A stretch of DNA of 56,953 nt from Ignavibacteria bacterium (GTDB lineage Bacteria; Bacteroidota; Ignavibacteria; Tepidaquicellales; Tepidaquicellaceae), in the NCBI GenBank assembly GCA_019187405.1, contig JABAQZ010000024.1:1-56953 (forward strand), written 5' to 3'. Shown piece by piece: positions 27,212 to 35,304 of this stretch. How positions within the stretch are numbered: the first letter of the stretch is position 1; every line of letters starts with the position of its first letter. The position numbers were made by a program, and so were the translations under genes. The notes under the pieces are model-generated. The model was not told where the DNA came from. It did not search any database and worked only from the letters and a program-made list of their open reading frames with translations.

Positions 27212-27751
27212 TTATTCAACCGGATACCCTTTTTGTTTCCATTCTTTAAAACCTCCGAGGAAAATTTTTACATCATTATAGCCTGCACGAGCCATTTCAT
27301 AAGCGTTGTCAATGCTTATTTCACAAGAGTCGCTGCTGCAGTATGAAACGATAACCTGCTCTTTATTAATGTCTTTCATTAGCACTTGTTTTTCTTCCTT
27401 AGTCATGTCTTTGAATGTTTTATAATCAATATTTATAGCGCCTTTTATTCTGCCTTCATTGAATTCCGAAGGATTTCTACCGTCAACAAATACAACTCCT
27501 TCGTCAAACAGCTGTTTGGCAGCTTCAATAGGTATATTAACCGGACGGTAAAATCCATCTTTATCCAGCTTTCCTCTTTGTTTTTTTAAATCAACATTTT
27601 TTACTTTGGAAGTATCAATTTCAAATCTCTGACTGTCGTCTCTTACAAGAGGAATGCTTTTCGGACTGATGAAATTCAGAAAAAAACCCAGTACAATGCT
27701 TATGAAAAGTATAATGATTATTTCCCTAATTAATTTCTTTTTCAATTTCAT
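27212..27751 (-). CDS. Membrane-anchored rhodanese-like protein
   Basis: 179 aa. A membrane anchor at residues ~8-27 is followed by a rhodanese domain: FVDGRNPSEFNEGRIKGAIN, then the active-site loop SYCSSDSC, and FLGGFKEWKQKGYPV at the end. The catalytic Cys is the first of the loop; the second Cys is unusual and could form a disulfide. It is exported but tethered and faces the periplasm. It starts 3 bp after ruvB, so it is co-transcribed with it. Confidence 0.88.
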   Translation of the reverse strand: MKLKKKLIREIIIILFISIVLGFFLNFISPKSIPLVRDDSQRFEIDTSKVKNVDLKKQRGKLDKDGFYRPVNIPIEAAKQLFDEGVVFVDGRNPSEFNEGRIKGAINIDYKTFKDMTKEEKQVLMKDINKEQVIVSYCSSDSCEISIDNAYEMARAGYNDVKIFLGGFKEWKQKGYPVE

Positions 27752-27754
27752 TAA

Positions 27755-28807
27755 TTAACTTTGTTCGAATAAATTGCTTTGCATTTTTTTATTTTTACCA
27801 AGTGAAATACCTAGGTGCTTGCAGGCAAGAGCCGTAGCTTCTCTGCCTTTGGGAGTGCGTTTAATGAAACCTTCAATCATAAGAAAAGGTTCATATACGT
27901 CTTCTATAGTACCCGGATCCTCTCCTATTGATGCAGAGATAGTTGACAAACCTACTGGACCTCCGCCGTATTTTAGGATAATGGTTTCGAGAATTTTTTT
28001 ATCAATTTTATCAAGTCCGAATTCATCCACATCAAGAGATGTCAAAGCATAATCTGCAATATCTTTGTCAATTTTGGATTTACCTTTTACAACTGCAAAA
28101 TCCCTTGTTCTTCTCAACAATCTGTTTGCAATTCGCGGAGTTGCTCTGCTTCTTCTTGCAATTTCTCTTGCACCGTCATCCGAAATACCGATTTTTAAAA
28201 TTCCGGAAGTTCTTTTGACAATGTCCACAAGATTTTCCGTATTATAGTAATCGAGATGACAGTTTATTCCAAACCTGTCGAGCATTGGTGAAGATAACAA
28301 ACCTTGTCTGGTAGTAGCGCCGATGAGCGTAAACTTTTCAAGCTTTATCGGAATGCTTCTCGCTGCCGGACCTTGATCGATCATAATATCGAGTTTGTAT
28401 TCCTCCATTGCGGAATAAAGAAACTCCTCAACTACTTTGGGAATTCTGTGAATTTCATCTATAAAAAGAATTTCGTTTTTCTTTAACTTAGTCAGCATCC
28501 CAGCCAGGTCACCCGGTTTTTCAATTACAGGTCCTGATGTCGAAATGATGTTCGTCCCAAGTTCATTGGAAATAATATTAGCAAGCGTTGTTTTTCCGAG
28601 TCCGGGCGGACCGGTAAACAAAACATGATCAAGCGATTCATTAAGTTTTTTAGAACTCTCGATAAATACTTTGAGATTGGATTTTACTTTTTCCTGACCG
28701 ACAAATTCTTCAAATCTTTTAGGTCTGATAAGAGAAATAAAATCATTTTCATACGATTCTTCCTGCGGTAATTTCGATGCCGAGTTTATTTTGACAATAC
28801 TTTTCAT
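27755..28807 (-). CDS. ruvB: Holliday junction helicase RuvB
   Basis: 350 aa. Standard RuvB: IRPKRFEEFVGQEKVK, Walker A GPPGLGKTT (66-74), Walker B ILFIDEIHR (113-121), sensor GATTRQGLLSSPMLDRFG and the C-terminal winged helix with EPFLMIEGFIKRTPKGR. It is the motor for branch migration with RuvA, which is not in this window. It heads an operon with the rhodanese, MauE-like and DUF1573 genes. Confidence 0.97.
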   Translation of the reverse strand: MKSIVKINSASKLPQEESYENDFISLIRPKRFEEFVGQEKVKSNLKVFIESSKKLNESLDHVLFTGPPGLGKTTLANIISNELGTNIISTSGPVIEKPGDLAGMLTKLKKNEILFIDEIHRIPKVVEEFLYSAMEEYKLDIMIDQGPAARSIPIKLEKFTLIGATTRQGLLSSPMLDRFGINCHLDYYNTENLVDIVKRTSGILKIGISDDGAREIARRSRATPRIANRLLRRTRDFAVVKGKSKIDKDIADYALTSLDVDEFGLDKIDKKILETIILKYGGGPVGLSTISASIGEDPGTIEDVYEPFLMIEGFIKRTPKGREATALACKHLGISLGKNKKMQSNLFEQS

Positions 28808-28865
28808 TGGATAAAAATAATGTTAATTTTGCATACAAACAATTTTAATAAGTATAATAAATTAC

Positions 28866-29351
28866 ATGACAAAGGATTATCCGATGGTAAAGCAAATAGA
28901 CTTTGTGATTGCAGTCAGCAGGATAAGAATTATCGGCATTGCCATTATCACAGGTCTCATTGTCATATTTTTATTCGGATTGTTTGTTTCCGGAAACAAT
29001 AAGAAAGAAAATTTTGAAATTATAAATCTTTCATCACTGATATTGCTGATTATACTTACCGCTCTTGCATTTATTGTCCGCAACATGATACTTAAGAAAG
29101 TTGATCTGTCAAACATACTTACAACATTTTTCAATGCATACATCATTCCTTTTGTTATATTGGATTTCGGAGCTTTATTCTGCATTTCAACAAACCTGTT
29201 TGTGAACGAAAACATATTATATGCATCAGCGGGGATCATAATTTCAGTTGCCGGGATGATTTTAATGCTGCCAAGAGAAGATCAATTTGAAGATATAAAA
29301 AATAAATCTCTCACAAAAGATACAGCCAGCGGAGAAGCAGATATAAACTGA
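28866..29351 (+). CDS. Small membrane protein of unknown function
   Basis: 161 aa with about four hydrophobic segments (near residues 17-42, 50-70, 85-108 and 113-135) and a charged tail. No family recognised. It is divergent from ruvB with 58 bp between. Its last 41 bp overlap the end of the convergent Nudix gene. Confidence 0.62.
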   Translation: MTKDYPMVKQIDFVIAVSRIRIIGIAIITGLIVIFLFGLFVSGNNKKENFEIINLSSLILLIILTALAFIVRNMILKKVDLSNILTTFFNAYIIPFVILDFGALFCISTNLFVNENILYASAGIIISVAGMILMLPREDQFEDIKNKSLTKDTASGEADIN

Positions 29352-29856
29352 AGCCGTCCTTTATTTCGCAGTTTCTTATCATTTTTTCAATTTCATTTCT
29401 ATTAAACCATGAAGTTTCCATAATTTCGTTTGCGTCAATTTCATCTGTAATTTTTCTTACGTTTCGGGCATGGAAACAGTAAAAGATCTGATTGCTTGAA
29501 CCAACGGACGGATAATAATTTCCAAGATATTTAAGATCGGAATGTCCGACTTCACATCCTGCTTCTTCTTTTAATTCTTCAATGATGCATTCATCGGGTT
29601 TAACTCCCGGAGGTATAGTGCCTGCAGGAACTTCCCAGCTAAGATAATTATTAATGTATCTATAATTTTTAACCAGAATAATTTCGCCTTTGTCGTTTTC
29701 GGCAGCAACACCTGCTCCGTTTCTATGAAAGCCTATTGCTTCAAATTCAATCTTGGATTTATCCGGCAGTTCGATTTCATCCAAATTTATGTCAATCCAT
29801 TTTCCTGCAAATCCTTTTTTTGTTCCCGTCACTTTCCAGAATTTTTCTTCAGTCAT
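29311..29856 (-). CDS. Nudix hydrolase, ADP-ribose pyrophosphatase-like
   Basis: 181 aa. The Nudix region is PAGTIPPGVKPDECIIEELKEEAG with the metal-binding EExxEE core intact. The usual leading Glu and the Arg of REUxEE are replaced. The N-terminal beta-rich part (VAAENDKGEIILVKNYRY) and the PAG just before the box resemble ADP-ribose or GDP-mannose pyrophosphatases. The substrate is not certain. It is separated from the DUF4920 gene by a terminator. Confidence 0.85.
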   Translation of the reverse strand: MTEEKFWKVTGTKKGFAGKWIDINLDEIELPDKSKIEFEAIGFHRNGAGVAAENDKGEIILVKNYRYINNYLSWEVPAGTIPPGVKPDECIIEELKEEAGCEVGHSDLKYLGNYYPSVGSSNQIFYCFHARNVRKITDEIDANEIMETSWFNRNEIEKMIRNCEIKDGFSLYLLLRWLYLL

Positions 29857-29870
29857 GATTTTAATTTGTT

Positions 29871-29900
29871 AAAAAAAAAGCCCGTTTAATTTAAACGAGC
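29871..29900 (-). terminator. Terminator for the DUF4920 gene
   Basis: A stem of about 9 bp with one mismatch (29880-29888 paired with 29892-29900), followed on the minus strand by nine T. It lies 26 bp past the DUF4920 stop. Confidence 0.8.
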
Positions 29901-29925
29901 TTAAAAATTTAATAAACTTAACGAA

Positions 29926-30519
29926 TTATTTTGAAGACTCTGTAGCTGCGGCTTCGAGAATTTTTACTCCGTTTGCATCAATCTCAAAACCTTTCTGAGT
30001 TCCTTTAATTTCATCAGAATTTTTCGGATTGCTTGATTCTTCGTTGTAATGTTTTGCATCGTCTTCAGAAATTTCCGTGATGTTGAATGTTCCCACAACT
30101 ACAGCATTTCTGCCAGCAATATCTTTGGGAAGAAAAAACTCATGCAGAGTTTTTACTCTGACTGTATTTGTGCCGTCAGTCATTGTCATCCAGCATCCCA
30201 TTTTCTGACAGACTTCGCTTACGTCGCCTTTGACAACGACTACTTTACCGTTATGCTGCTCGGCATTTTTCATAAGGTCATCAAAAGTAATGACACTCAT
30301 TGATTGGTCATAATCTTTGCCGTATAAAATACCGTCACTCATTTTAATACCTTCATGAGAGTCTTTTTTTACGTCGGTTTTTACATCTGTCTGATCACCC
30401 GGTTTTGTATCATCCTGCGAATATGAAACTGAGGCAGCAAGCAAAAATAAAAATGAAAAAATGATTATTTTTAAAAAAGATTTTGTCATTTGGATTATTC
30501 CTTTCTTGTTTTTGTACAA
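29926..30519 (-). CDS. Exported DUF4920-domain protein
   Basis: 197 aa. Signal peptide of ~35 residues (hydrophobic core FSFLFLLAASVSYSQ; an internal ATG at residue 11 is an alternative start). The domain has GKVVVVKGDVSEVCQKMGCWMTM, with two Cys in a CxxxxC pattern, then VRVKTLHEFFLP and VVGTF. I know it as DUF4920, a small OB-like domain that may bind metal. It lies 41 bp after icd on the same strand, and may be transcribed with it. Confidence 0.78.
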   Translation of the reverse strand: MYKNKKGIIQMTKSFLKIIIFSFLFLLAASVSYSQDDTKPGDQTDVKTDVKKDSHEGIKMSDGILYGKDYDQSMSVITFDDLMKNAEQHNGKVVVVKGDVSEVCQKMGCWMTMTDGTNTVRVKTLHEFFLPKDIAGRNAVVVGTFNITEISEDDAKHYNEESSNPKNSDEIKGTQKGFEIDANGVKILEAAATESSK

Positions 30520-30560
30520 ATTTAATAAATTAAGAAACTAAGTTAAATTGATAAAAAATT

Positions 30561-31886
30561 TTAAAAATGTTTAACTATTTCTTTGCCGAATTCCGAGCAT
30601 TTTATTTCGGTTGCATTCAGCATCTGCTCGGCAAAGTCAAAAGTAACACGCTTGTTTTTAATTGCATCAAGTATTCCTTTTTCAATAAATTGAGCCGCTT
30701 CAGTCCAGCCGATATATTCAAGGAGCATTTTCCCAGATAAAATCATCGATGAAGGGTTTACTTTATCGAGTCCTGCAAAAGAAGGAGCAGTTCCGTGCGT
30801 GGCTTCAAAAACCGCATTGCCAGTTACATAGTTAATGTTACCGCCAGGTGCAATTCCTATTCCGCCAACCTGCGCGGCAATCAGGTCAGATATATAATCA
30901 CCGTTAAGGTTTGTTGTGGCGATGACATCAAAATCCTCGGCATTTGTAACTACTTTTTGAAGTGCGTTGTCGGCAATAACATCTTTAATTATAATCTTTC
31001 CGTTTTTTATTGCAGTTTTCATTTCATTGTCAGCCGATTCTCTGCCTAAAGTTTCTGCAGTTTTCTCCCACTGAAGCATTGAGTAAATCTTATCACCGTA
31101 GAATTTCTGCGCAATTTCGTAGCACCAGTCTCTGAAGGATCCCGAAGTATATTTCATGATGTTTCCTTTATGAACTATAGTTACTGACTTCCTTTTATAT
31201 TCGATGGCATAATTCATTGCAGCGATCATGAGTCTTTCTGTTCCTGTTTTTGAAATTACCTTTAGTCCAATTCCGACTTCTGTCTTTGCAGCAGGAGGTA
31301 ATTTAGCTGAATTAAGGAATTCATTTGTTTTTTCTAATGTACCGAATCTGATTTTATCAAACTTTTCTTTGAAATTATTTTTCAGAATATCCATAAACTT
31401 ACTGTTTTCCTCAGTGCCAGCTTTGAATTCAATACCCGCATAAATGTCTTCAGTGTTTTCTCTGAAAATAACCATATCAACTTTATCGGGTCTTCTTACA
31501 GGCGTATCAATTCCGCCATAATACTTTACTGGACGCAGACAAACATAAAGATCGAGTCTTTGCCGCAAAGCTACATTAATTGAACGAATGCCTTTACCTA
31601 TGGGAGTAGTAAGCGGACCTTTAATGCCGACTTTATATTTTTCAAAAGAGCTGACTGTCTCATTGGGAAGCCAGTCGCCTGTCTTTTTAAATGCTTTTTC
31701 ACCAGCTAATATTTCATACCAGCTGATTTTCCTTTTACCTGAATATGCTTTTTCAACTGCTGAATCCAGAACATACCTGCTGGTTTTCCAAATTTCCGGA
31801 CCGATTCCGTCTCCTTCAATAAACGGAATTACCGGATTATCCGGGACAATCAGACTACCTTTATTTATTTCAATTACACTTTCCAT
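30561..31886 (-). CDS. icd: Isocitrate dehydrogenase (NADP-type)
   Basis: 441 aa. Oxidises isocitrate to 2-oxoglutarate in the TCA cycle. Visible motifs: [26 protein letters not shown] with the Ser that binds isocitrate, [41 protein letters not shown] and ATHGTAP. It is the homodimeric E. coli-type enzyme. Cofactor preference (NADP) is inferred from the family; I did not resolve the specificity residues. Confidence 0.95.
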   Translation of the reverse strand: MESVIEINKGSLIVPDNPVIPFIEGDGIGPEIWKTSRYVLDSAVEKAYSGKRKISWYEILAGEKAFKKTGDWLPNETVSSFEKYKVGIKGPLTTPIGKGIRSINVALRQRLDLYVCLRPVKYYGGIDTPVRRPDKVDMVIFRENTEDIYAGIEFKAGTEENSKFMDILKNNFKEKFDKIRFGTLEKTNEFLNSAKLPPAAKTEVGIGLKVISKTGTERLMIAAMNYAIEYKRKSVTIVHKGNIMKYTSGSFRDWCYEIAQKFYGDKIYSMLQWEKTAETLGRESADNEMKTAIKNGKIIIKDVIADNALQKVVTNAEDFDVIATTNLNGDYISDLIAAQVGGIGIAPGGNINYVTGNAVFEATHGTAPSFAGLDKVNPSSMILSGKMLLEYIGWTEAAQFIEKGILDAIKNKRVTFDFAEQMLNATEIKCSEFGKEIVKHF

Positions 31887-32012
31887 TATAAAAAAATTTA
31901 TTCATCAATTTACTCATTATAACAATCCGGATAAATGGATTAAGCAATATACAAAAGAAGTTTTTTTATAAATTTTTCTTTCTTAAATTGAATCAAAATT
32001 ACTATTTAAATT

Positions 32013-32672
32013 GTGAAATTTACCGAATCAACAATATTGTTTTCCAAAAACAGGATAGAAGCTCTTTGCGACGGGATATTTGCAATAACGATGACCTTAA
32101 TAATTCTCGAATTAAAAACTCCCGAAAACATCCCGCATAATCTTGCAGGAGAAGAGCTATCGGCTGCTTTACTGAAACTAATTCCGCAGGCAGAGGCTTA
32201 TGCCATCAGCTTTATCATACTGGCAATTTTCTGGCTTAGACATCTTATTCATTTTAAATTTCTTGAATCGGTAAACAGGCAGGTGCTTGGAATAAACATT
32301 GTATTTCTATTGTTCATTGGATTTATCCCCTTCTCAGTTGGAATTGTAATGCGTTATTACGGGCAAATAATTCCAACCCTGATTTACATTTCCAATCTGC
32401 TCATAATATCTTTAATACTTCACTTTCACTGGCATTACATCTCCGAGAAAAGCAATTTGCTGAAAATTAGCGACAGTGAAAATGAGTATGTAAAAAAATT
32501 CAAATTCTTATCAATAATTCCGACATTGATATTCCTTTCGGCGCTTATAGTTTCATTTATTAACGTAAGAGTTGCATTTTACATTATTTATCTTGATCCG
32601 ATATTTTATTTCGTATATAGAAGAATATACATCTACCATATCAAACACAAAAATGATCTGTCTCAGAAATGA
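32013..32672 (+). CDS. TMEM175/DUF1211-like membrane protein
   Basis: 219 aa, GTG start, about six helices. The first helix region RIEALCDGIFAITMTL matches the bacterial TMEM175 potassium-channel family, whose signature is RxxxFSD followed by G and A/I. Here the FSD is LCD (residues 18-20), keeping Arg14 and Asp20. The later IFWLRHL region resembles the family's second conserved segment. It probably forms a cation channel, but with a changed motif. Neighbours give no clue. Confidence 0.78.
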   Translation: MKFTESTILFSKNRIEALCDGIFAITMTLIILELKTPENIPHNLAGEELSAALLKLIPQAEAYAISFIILAIFWLRHLIHFKFLESVNRQVLGINIVFLLFIGFIPFSVGIVMRYYGQIIPTLIYISNLLIISLILHFHWHYISEKSNLLKISDSENEYVKKFKFLSIIPTLIFLSALIVSFINVRVAFYIIYLDPIFYFVYRRIYIYHIKHKNDLSQK

Positions 32673-32828
32673 CATATAGTAAAGCGTTTTAAAGTTTTTT
32701 AATTTTAATTGCCGTTTGTTTATCAATCAAAAATTGAATATCTTTTTACCTGCTTAATAAATACTTTTAGAAAAAATTTATCGTTCATTTTCTTATTTGA
32801 AACAAAAATTTTAATTTCTTTATCTAAA

Positions 32829-35252
32829 ATGAAAACGAAAATAAAAAAATCCCTTTTTTTAATAATAATATTGATAACCGTATTAATTATTATTGGATAT
32901 TATTCGGATAACTCTGCGGAGATAAGCAATAATCCGGAAACATATAGTCTGGTAAAAGTTTATGTAAACTCCGGAGATGATATTAAGCAGCTTGTTAATA
33001 ATGATATTTGCATAGATCATTACCAGGGCAAGCCGGGACAGGGAATAGAGATAATGATTAATCAGAACGAACTTAACCGGTTGAAATCACTCGCGTTGGG
33101 TTTTGAAGTTTTAATTTCTGACATGAATGCTTTTTATGCTGGAAGAAAAGCGCCTACGCAGATTGAAATGCTTGAGAGTAACAGAATACTTTCCGAAAGC
33201 AACATCAGCGGTTTTTCATACGGAAGCATGGGAGGATATTACACATATAATGAAATAGTACAGAAGCTTGATTCGATGAGAATACAATTTCCAAATCTTA
33301 TTACTGCAAAGCAAAGTTTAGGTACAACAACTGAATCAAGACACATATACATGGCAAAGATTTCCGATAATCCCGATATGAACGAATCAACTTCCGAACC
33401 TGCAATATATTTTGATGCGCTGCATCATGCAAGAGAGCCGCAGTCAATGGCATGTACGATGTATTTCATGTACTGGCTTCTCGAAAATTACGGGATAAAT
33501 CCGGAAGCCACTTATCTGGTAAACAACCGTGAAATATTTTTTGTACCTGTAGTCAATGTTGACGGATATGTTTACAATCAGACAACCAATCCTAACGGAG
33601 GCGGAGGTTGGAGGAAAAACAGAAGAAACAACGGTTCCTGCTACGGAGTTGACCTAAACAGAAATTACAATTACGGATGGGGAAACAACTCCGGTTCAAG
33701 CAACGACCCATGTTCGGAAACATACAGAGGACCTTCGGCGGCATCTGAGCCCGAGACACAAGCAATAAAGAATCTTGTGCAGTCAATATTACCAAAAATC
33801 GGATTTTCAAATCATTCCGTTGCAGGAAGATATCTTAATCCTTACGGTTATACCGATACTTCCATTGCTTATGACATTTATTCCGAGTTTAGTTCAGATT
33901 TTGCTTCTTCAAATAATTACACTTACGGAACTGTAAATGAAATGCTTCAGTATTATTCAAGCGGAACAACGAGAGATTTTTTTCATTCAATCGGGACTTA
34001 TTGCTGGACGCCAGAAGTCAGCGGCAGCGGATTTTGGCCGGCACAGTCGGAGATAATTCCGATTGCAAATGAAACATTACCAGGATATAAATATCTTTCA
34101 TGGGTTGGAGGAGCATTTGCGGATTTTAAGAATTATAAAATACTCGGTAAAGGTTATGTACAGAAGAATGATACTTTATCATTGCAGGTAACGCTTAAAA
34201 ACAGAGGTTTGTCAAAGTATGCAAGAAATGTTACCATAGATGTAACATCGATGAATCCTAATGTAACTCCGCTTGTTAGTTCGGTAAATTATGACAGCAT
34301 AATGCAGAGGTCATCAAAGTCAAACGCATCAAATCCTGTAAAGTTTATTCTAAATTCTTCCGTAAATTACATGGATCAGATAAATCTGATATTATCAGTT
34401 AAGCAGGAAGGAGTAGAGACATCAAAGGATACAATTAGAATCAATGCAGGGAAGACCTTCGTATTATTTTCAGACAATGCAGAGTCAGGAACGTCGAGAT
34501 GGGTGAAAGCGGGAACGGGACTAATGTGGGATTCTACTTTCATTGATCCTGTTGATGGAAGCAAAAATTTTTCCGATTCGAGATATGGAAATTCCAAAAA
34601 CAGTTCGAATAACACATTTACATTAATTGATACTATTGATCTTACAAATACTTCCAATCCGAGAATAGAGTTTACAGCAAAGTGGGCACAGGAGGAAACA
34701 TATGATTATGTCAGAATTCAGGTAAGTTCGAACTATGGTACTACTTGGACAAGCCAGACAGGGAGATATACTCGTGTAATTTCAAGCCAGCCTTCATATT
34801 CGGATATTAAGCACTGGGTTAATGAGCAGATCAATCTTAATTCATATATCGGTCAGAAAATAAGGATAAGGTTTAATCTTGTTACAGATGCAGGAGTTCC
34901 GGGGGACGGATTTTATTTTGATAATTTCAAAGTAGTTGATTACAAAGACATACCTACATCTGTTACAGCTACAAGCGGTATAATTCCATCAGCATTCAGT
35001 CTTTATCAAAATTACCCGAATCCTTTTAATCCTGAAACCAAAATTAATTTTGATATTCCTTCATCATCTCGGGTTATACTTTCCGTATATGATAATGCCG
35101 GTAGGCTTATAAAGCACATCATTAATCAGCAAATGAATTCCGGAAGTTATTCAGTTGATTTCACTGCGAACGAACTTTCAAGCGGTGTATATTTTTACAA
35201 ACTTGAAGCAGGAAATTTCAGTGAAATTCGGAAAATGATATTAATAAGATAA
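32829..35252 (+). CDS. Secreted M14 zinc carboxypeptidase with T9SS sorting domain
   Basis: The ATG at 32829 gives 807 aa with a hydrophobic export signal (FLIIILITVLIIIGYY); an in-frame TTG 120 bp earlier adds a non-signal extension. The peptidase domain has YYTYNEIVQKLDSM, the zinc motif HHAREP, NVDGYVYN, GVDLNRNYNYGWG, FSNHSVAG and the catalytic Glu in TPEVSGSGFW. A beta-sandwich region follows (DGFYFDNFKVVD). The C-terminus is a complete type A sorting domain beginning NYPNPFNPETKINFDIP. It likely digests peptides at the cell surface. A bidirectional terminator follows. Confidence 0.93.
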   Translation: MKTKIKKSLFLIIILITVLIIIGYYSDNSAEISNNPETYSLVKVYVNSGDDIKQLVNNDICIDHYQGKPGQGIEIMINQNELNRLKSLALGFEVLISDMNAFYAGRKAPTQIEMLESNRILSESNISGFSYGSMGGYYTYNEIVQKLDSMRIQFPNLITAKQSLGTTTESRHIYMAKISDNPDMNESTSEPAIYFDALHHAREPQSMACTMYFMYWLLENYGINPEATYLVNNREIFFVPVVNVDGYVYNQTTNPNGGGGWRKNRRNNGSCYGVDLNRNYNYGWGNNSGSSNDPCSETYRGPSAASEPETQAIKNLVQSILPKIGFSNHSVAGRYLNPYGYTDTSIAYDIYSEFSSDFASSNNYTYGTVNEMLQYYSSGTTRDFFHSIGTYCWTPEVSGSGFWPAQSEIIPIANETLPGYKYLSWVGGAFADFKNYKILGKGYVQKNDTLSLQVTLKNRGLSKYARNVTIDVTSMNPNVTPLVSSVNYDSIMQRSSKSNASNPVKFILNSSVNYMDQINLILSVKQEGVETSKDTIRINAGKTFVLFSDNAESGTSRWVKAGTGLMWDSTFIDPVDGSKNFSDSRYGNSKNSSNNTFTLIDTIDLTNTSNPRIEFTAKWAQEETYDYVRIQVSSNYGTTWTSQTGRYTRVISSQPSYSDIKHWVNEQINLNSYIGQKIRIRFNLVTDAGVPGDGFYFDNFKVVDYKDIPTSVTATSGIIPSAFSLYQNYPNPFNPETKINFDIPSSSRVILSVYDNAGRLIKHIINQQMNSGSYSVDFTANELSSGVYFYKLEAGNFSEIRKMILIR

Positions 35253-35260
35253 GATCATAA

Positions 35261-35290
35261 AAAAAGCCGGTTAATTAAGCCGGCTTTTTT
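35261..35290. terminator. Bidirectional terminator between convergent genes
   Basis: Stem AAAAAGCCGG / CCGGCTTTTT with a 9-nt loop. It has T runs on both strands, so it serves the carboxypeptidase gene and the convergent dockerin-like gene. Confidence 0.87.
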
Positions 35291-35304
35291 GTTTTAAAAT
35301 CAAA

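Noticed and set aside
32709-32828. N-terminal extension of the carboxypeptidase from a TTG
   Set aside because: The ATG at 32829 begins a normal export signal; the extension has no family support.
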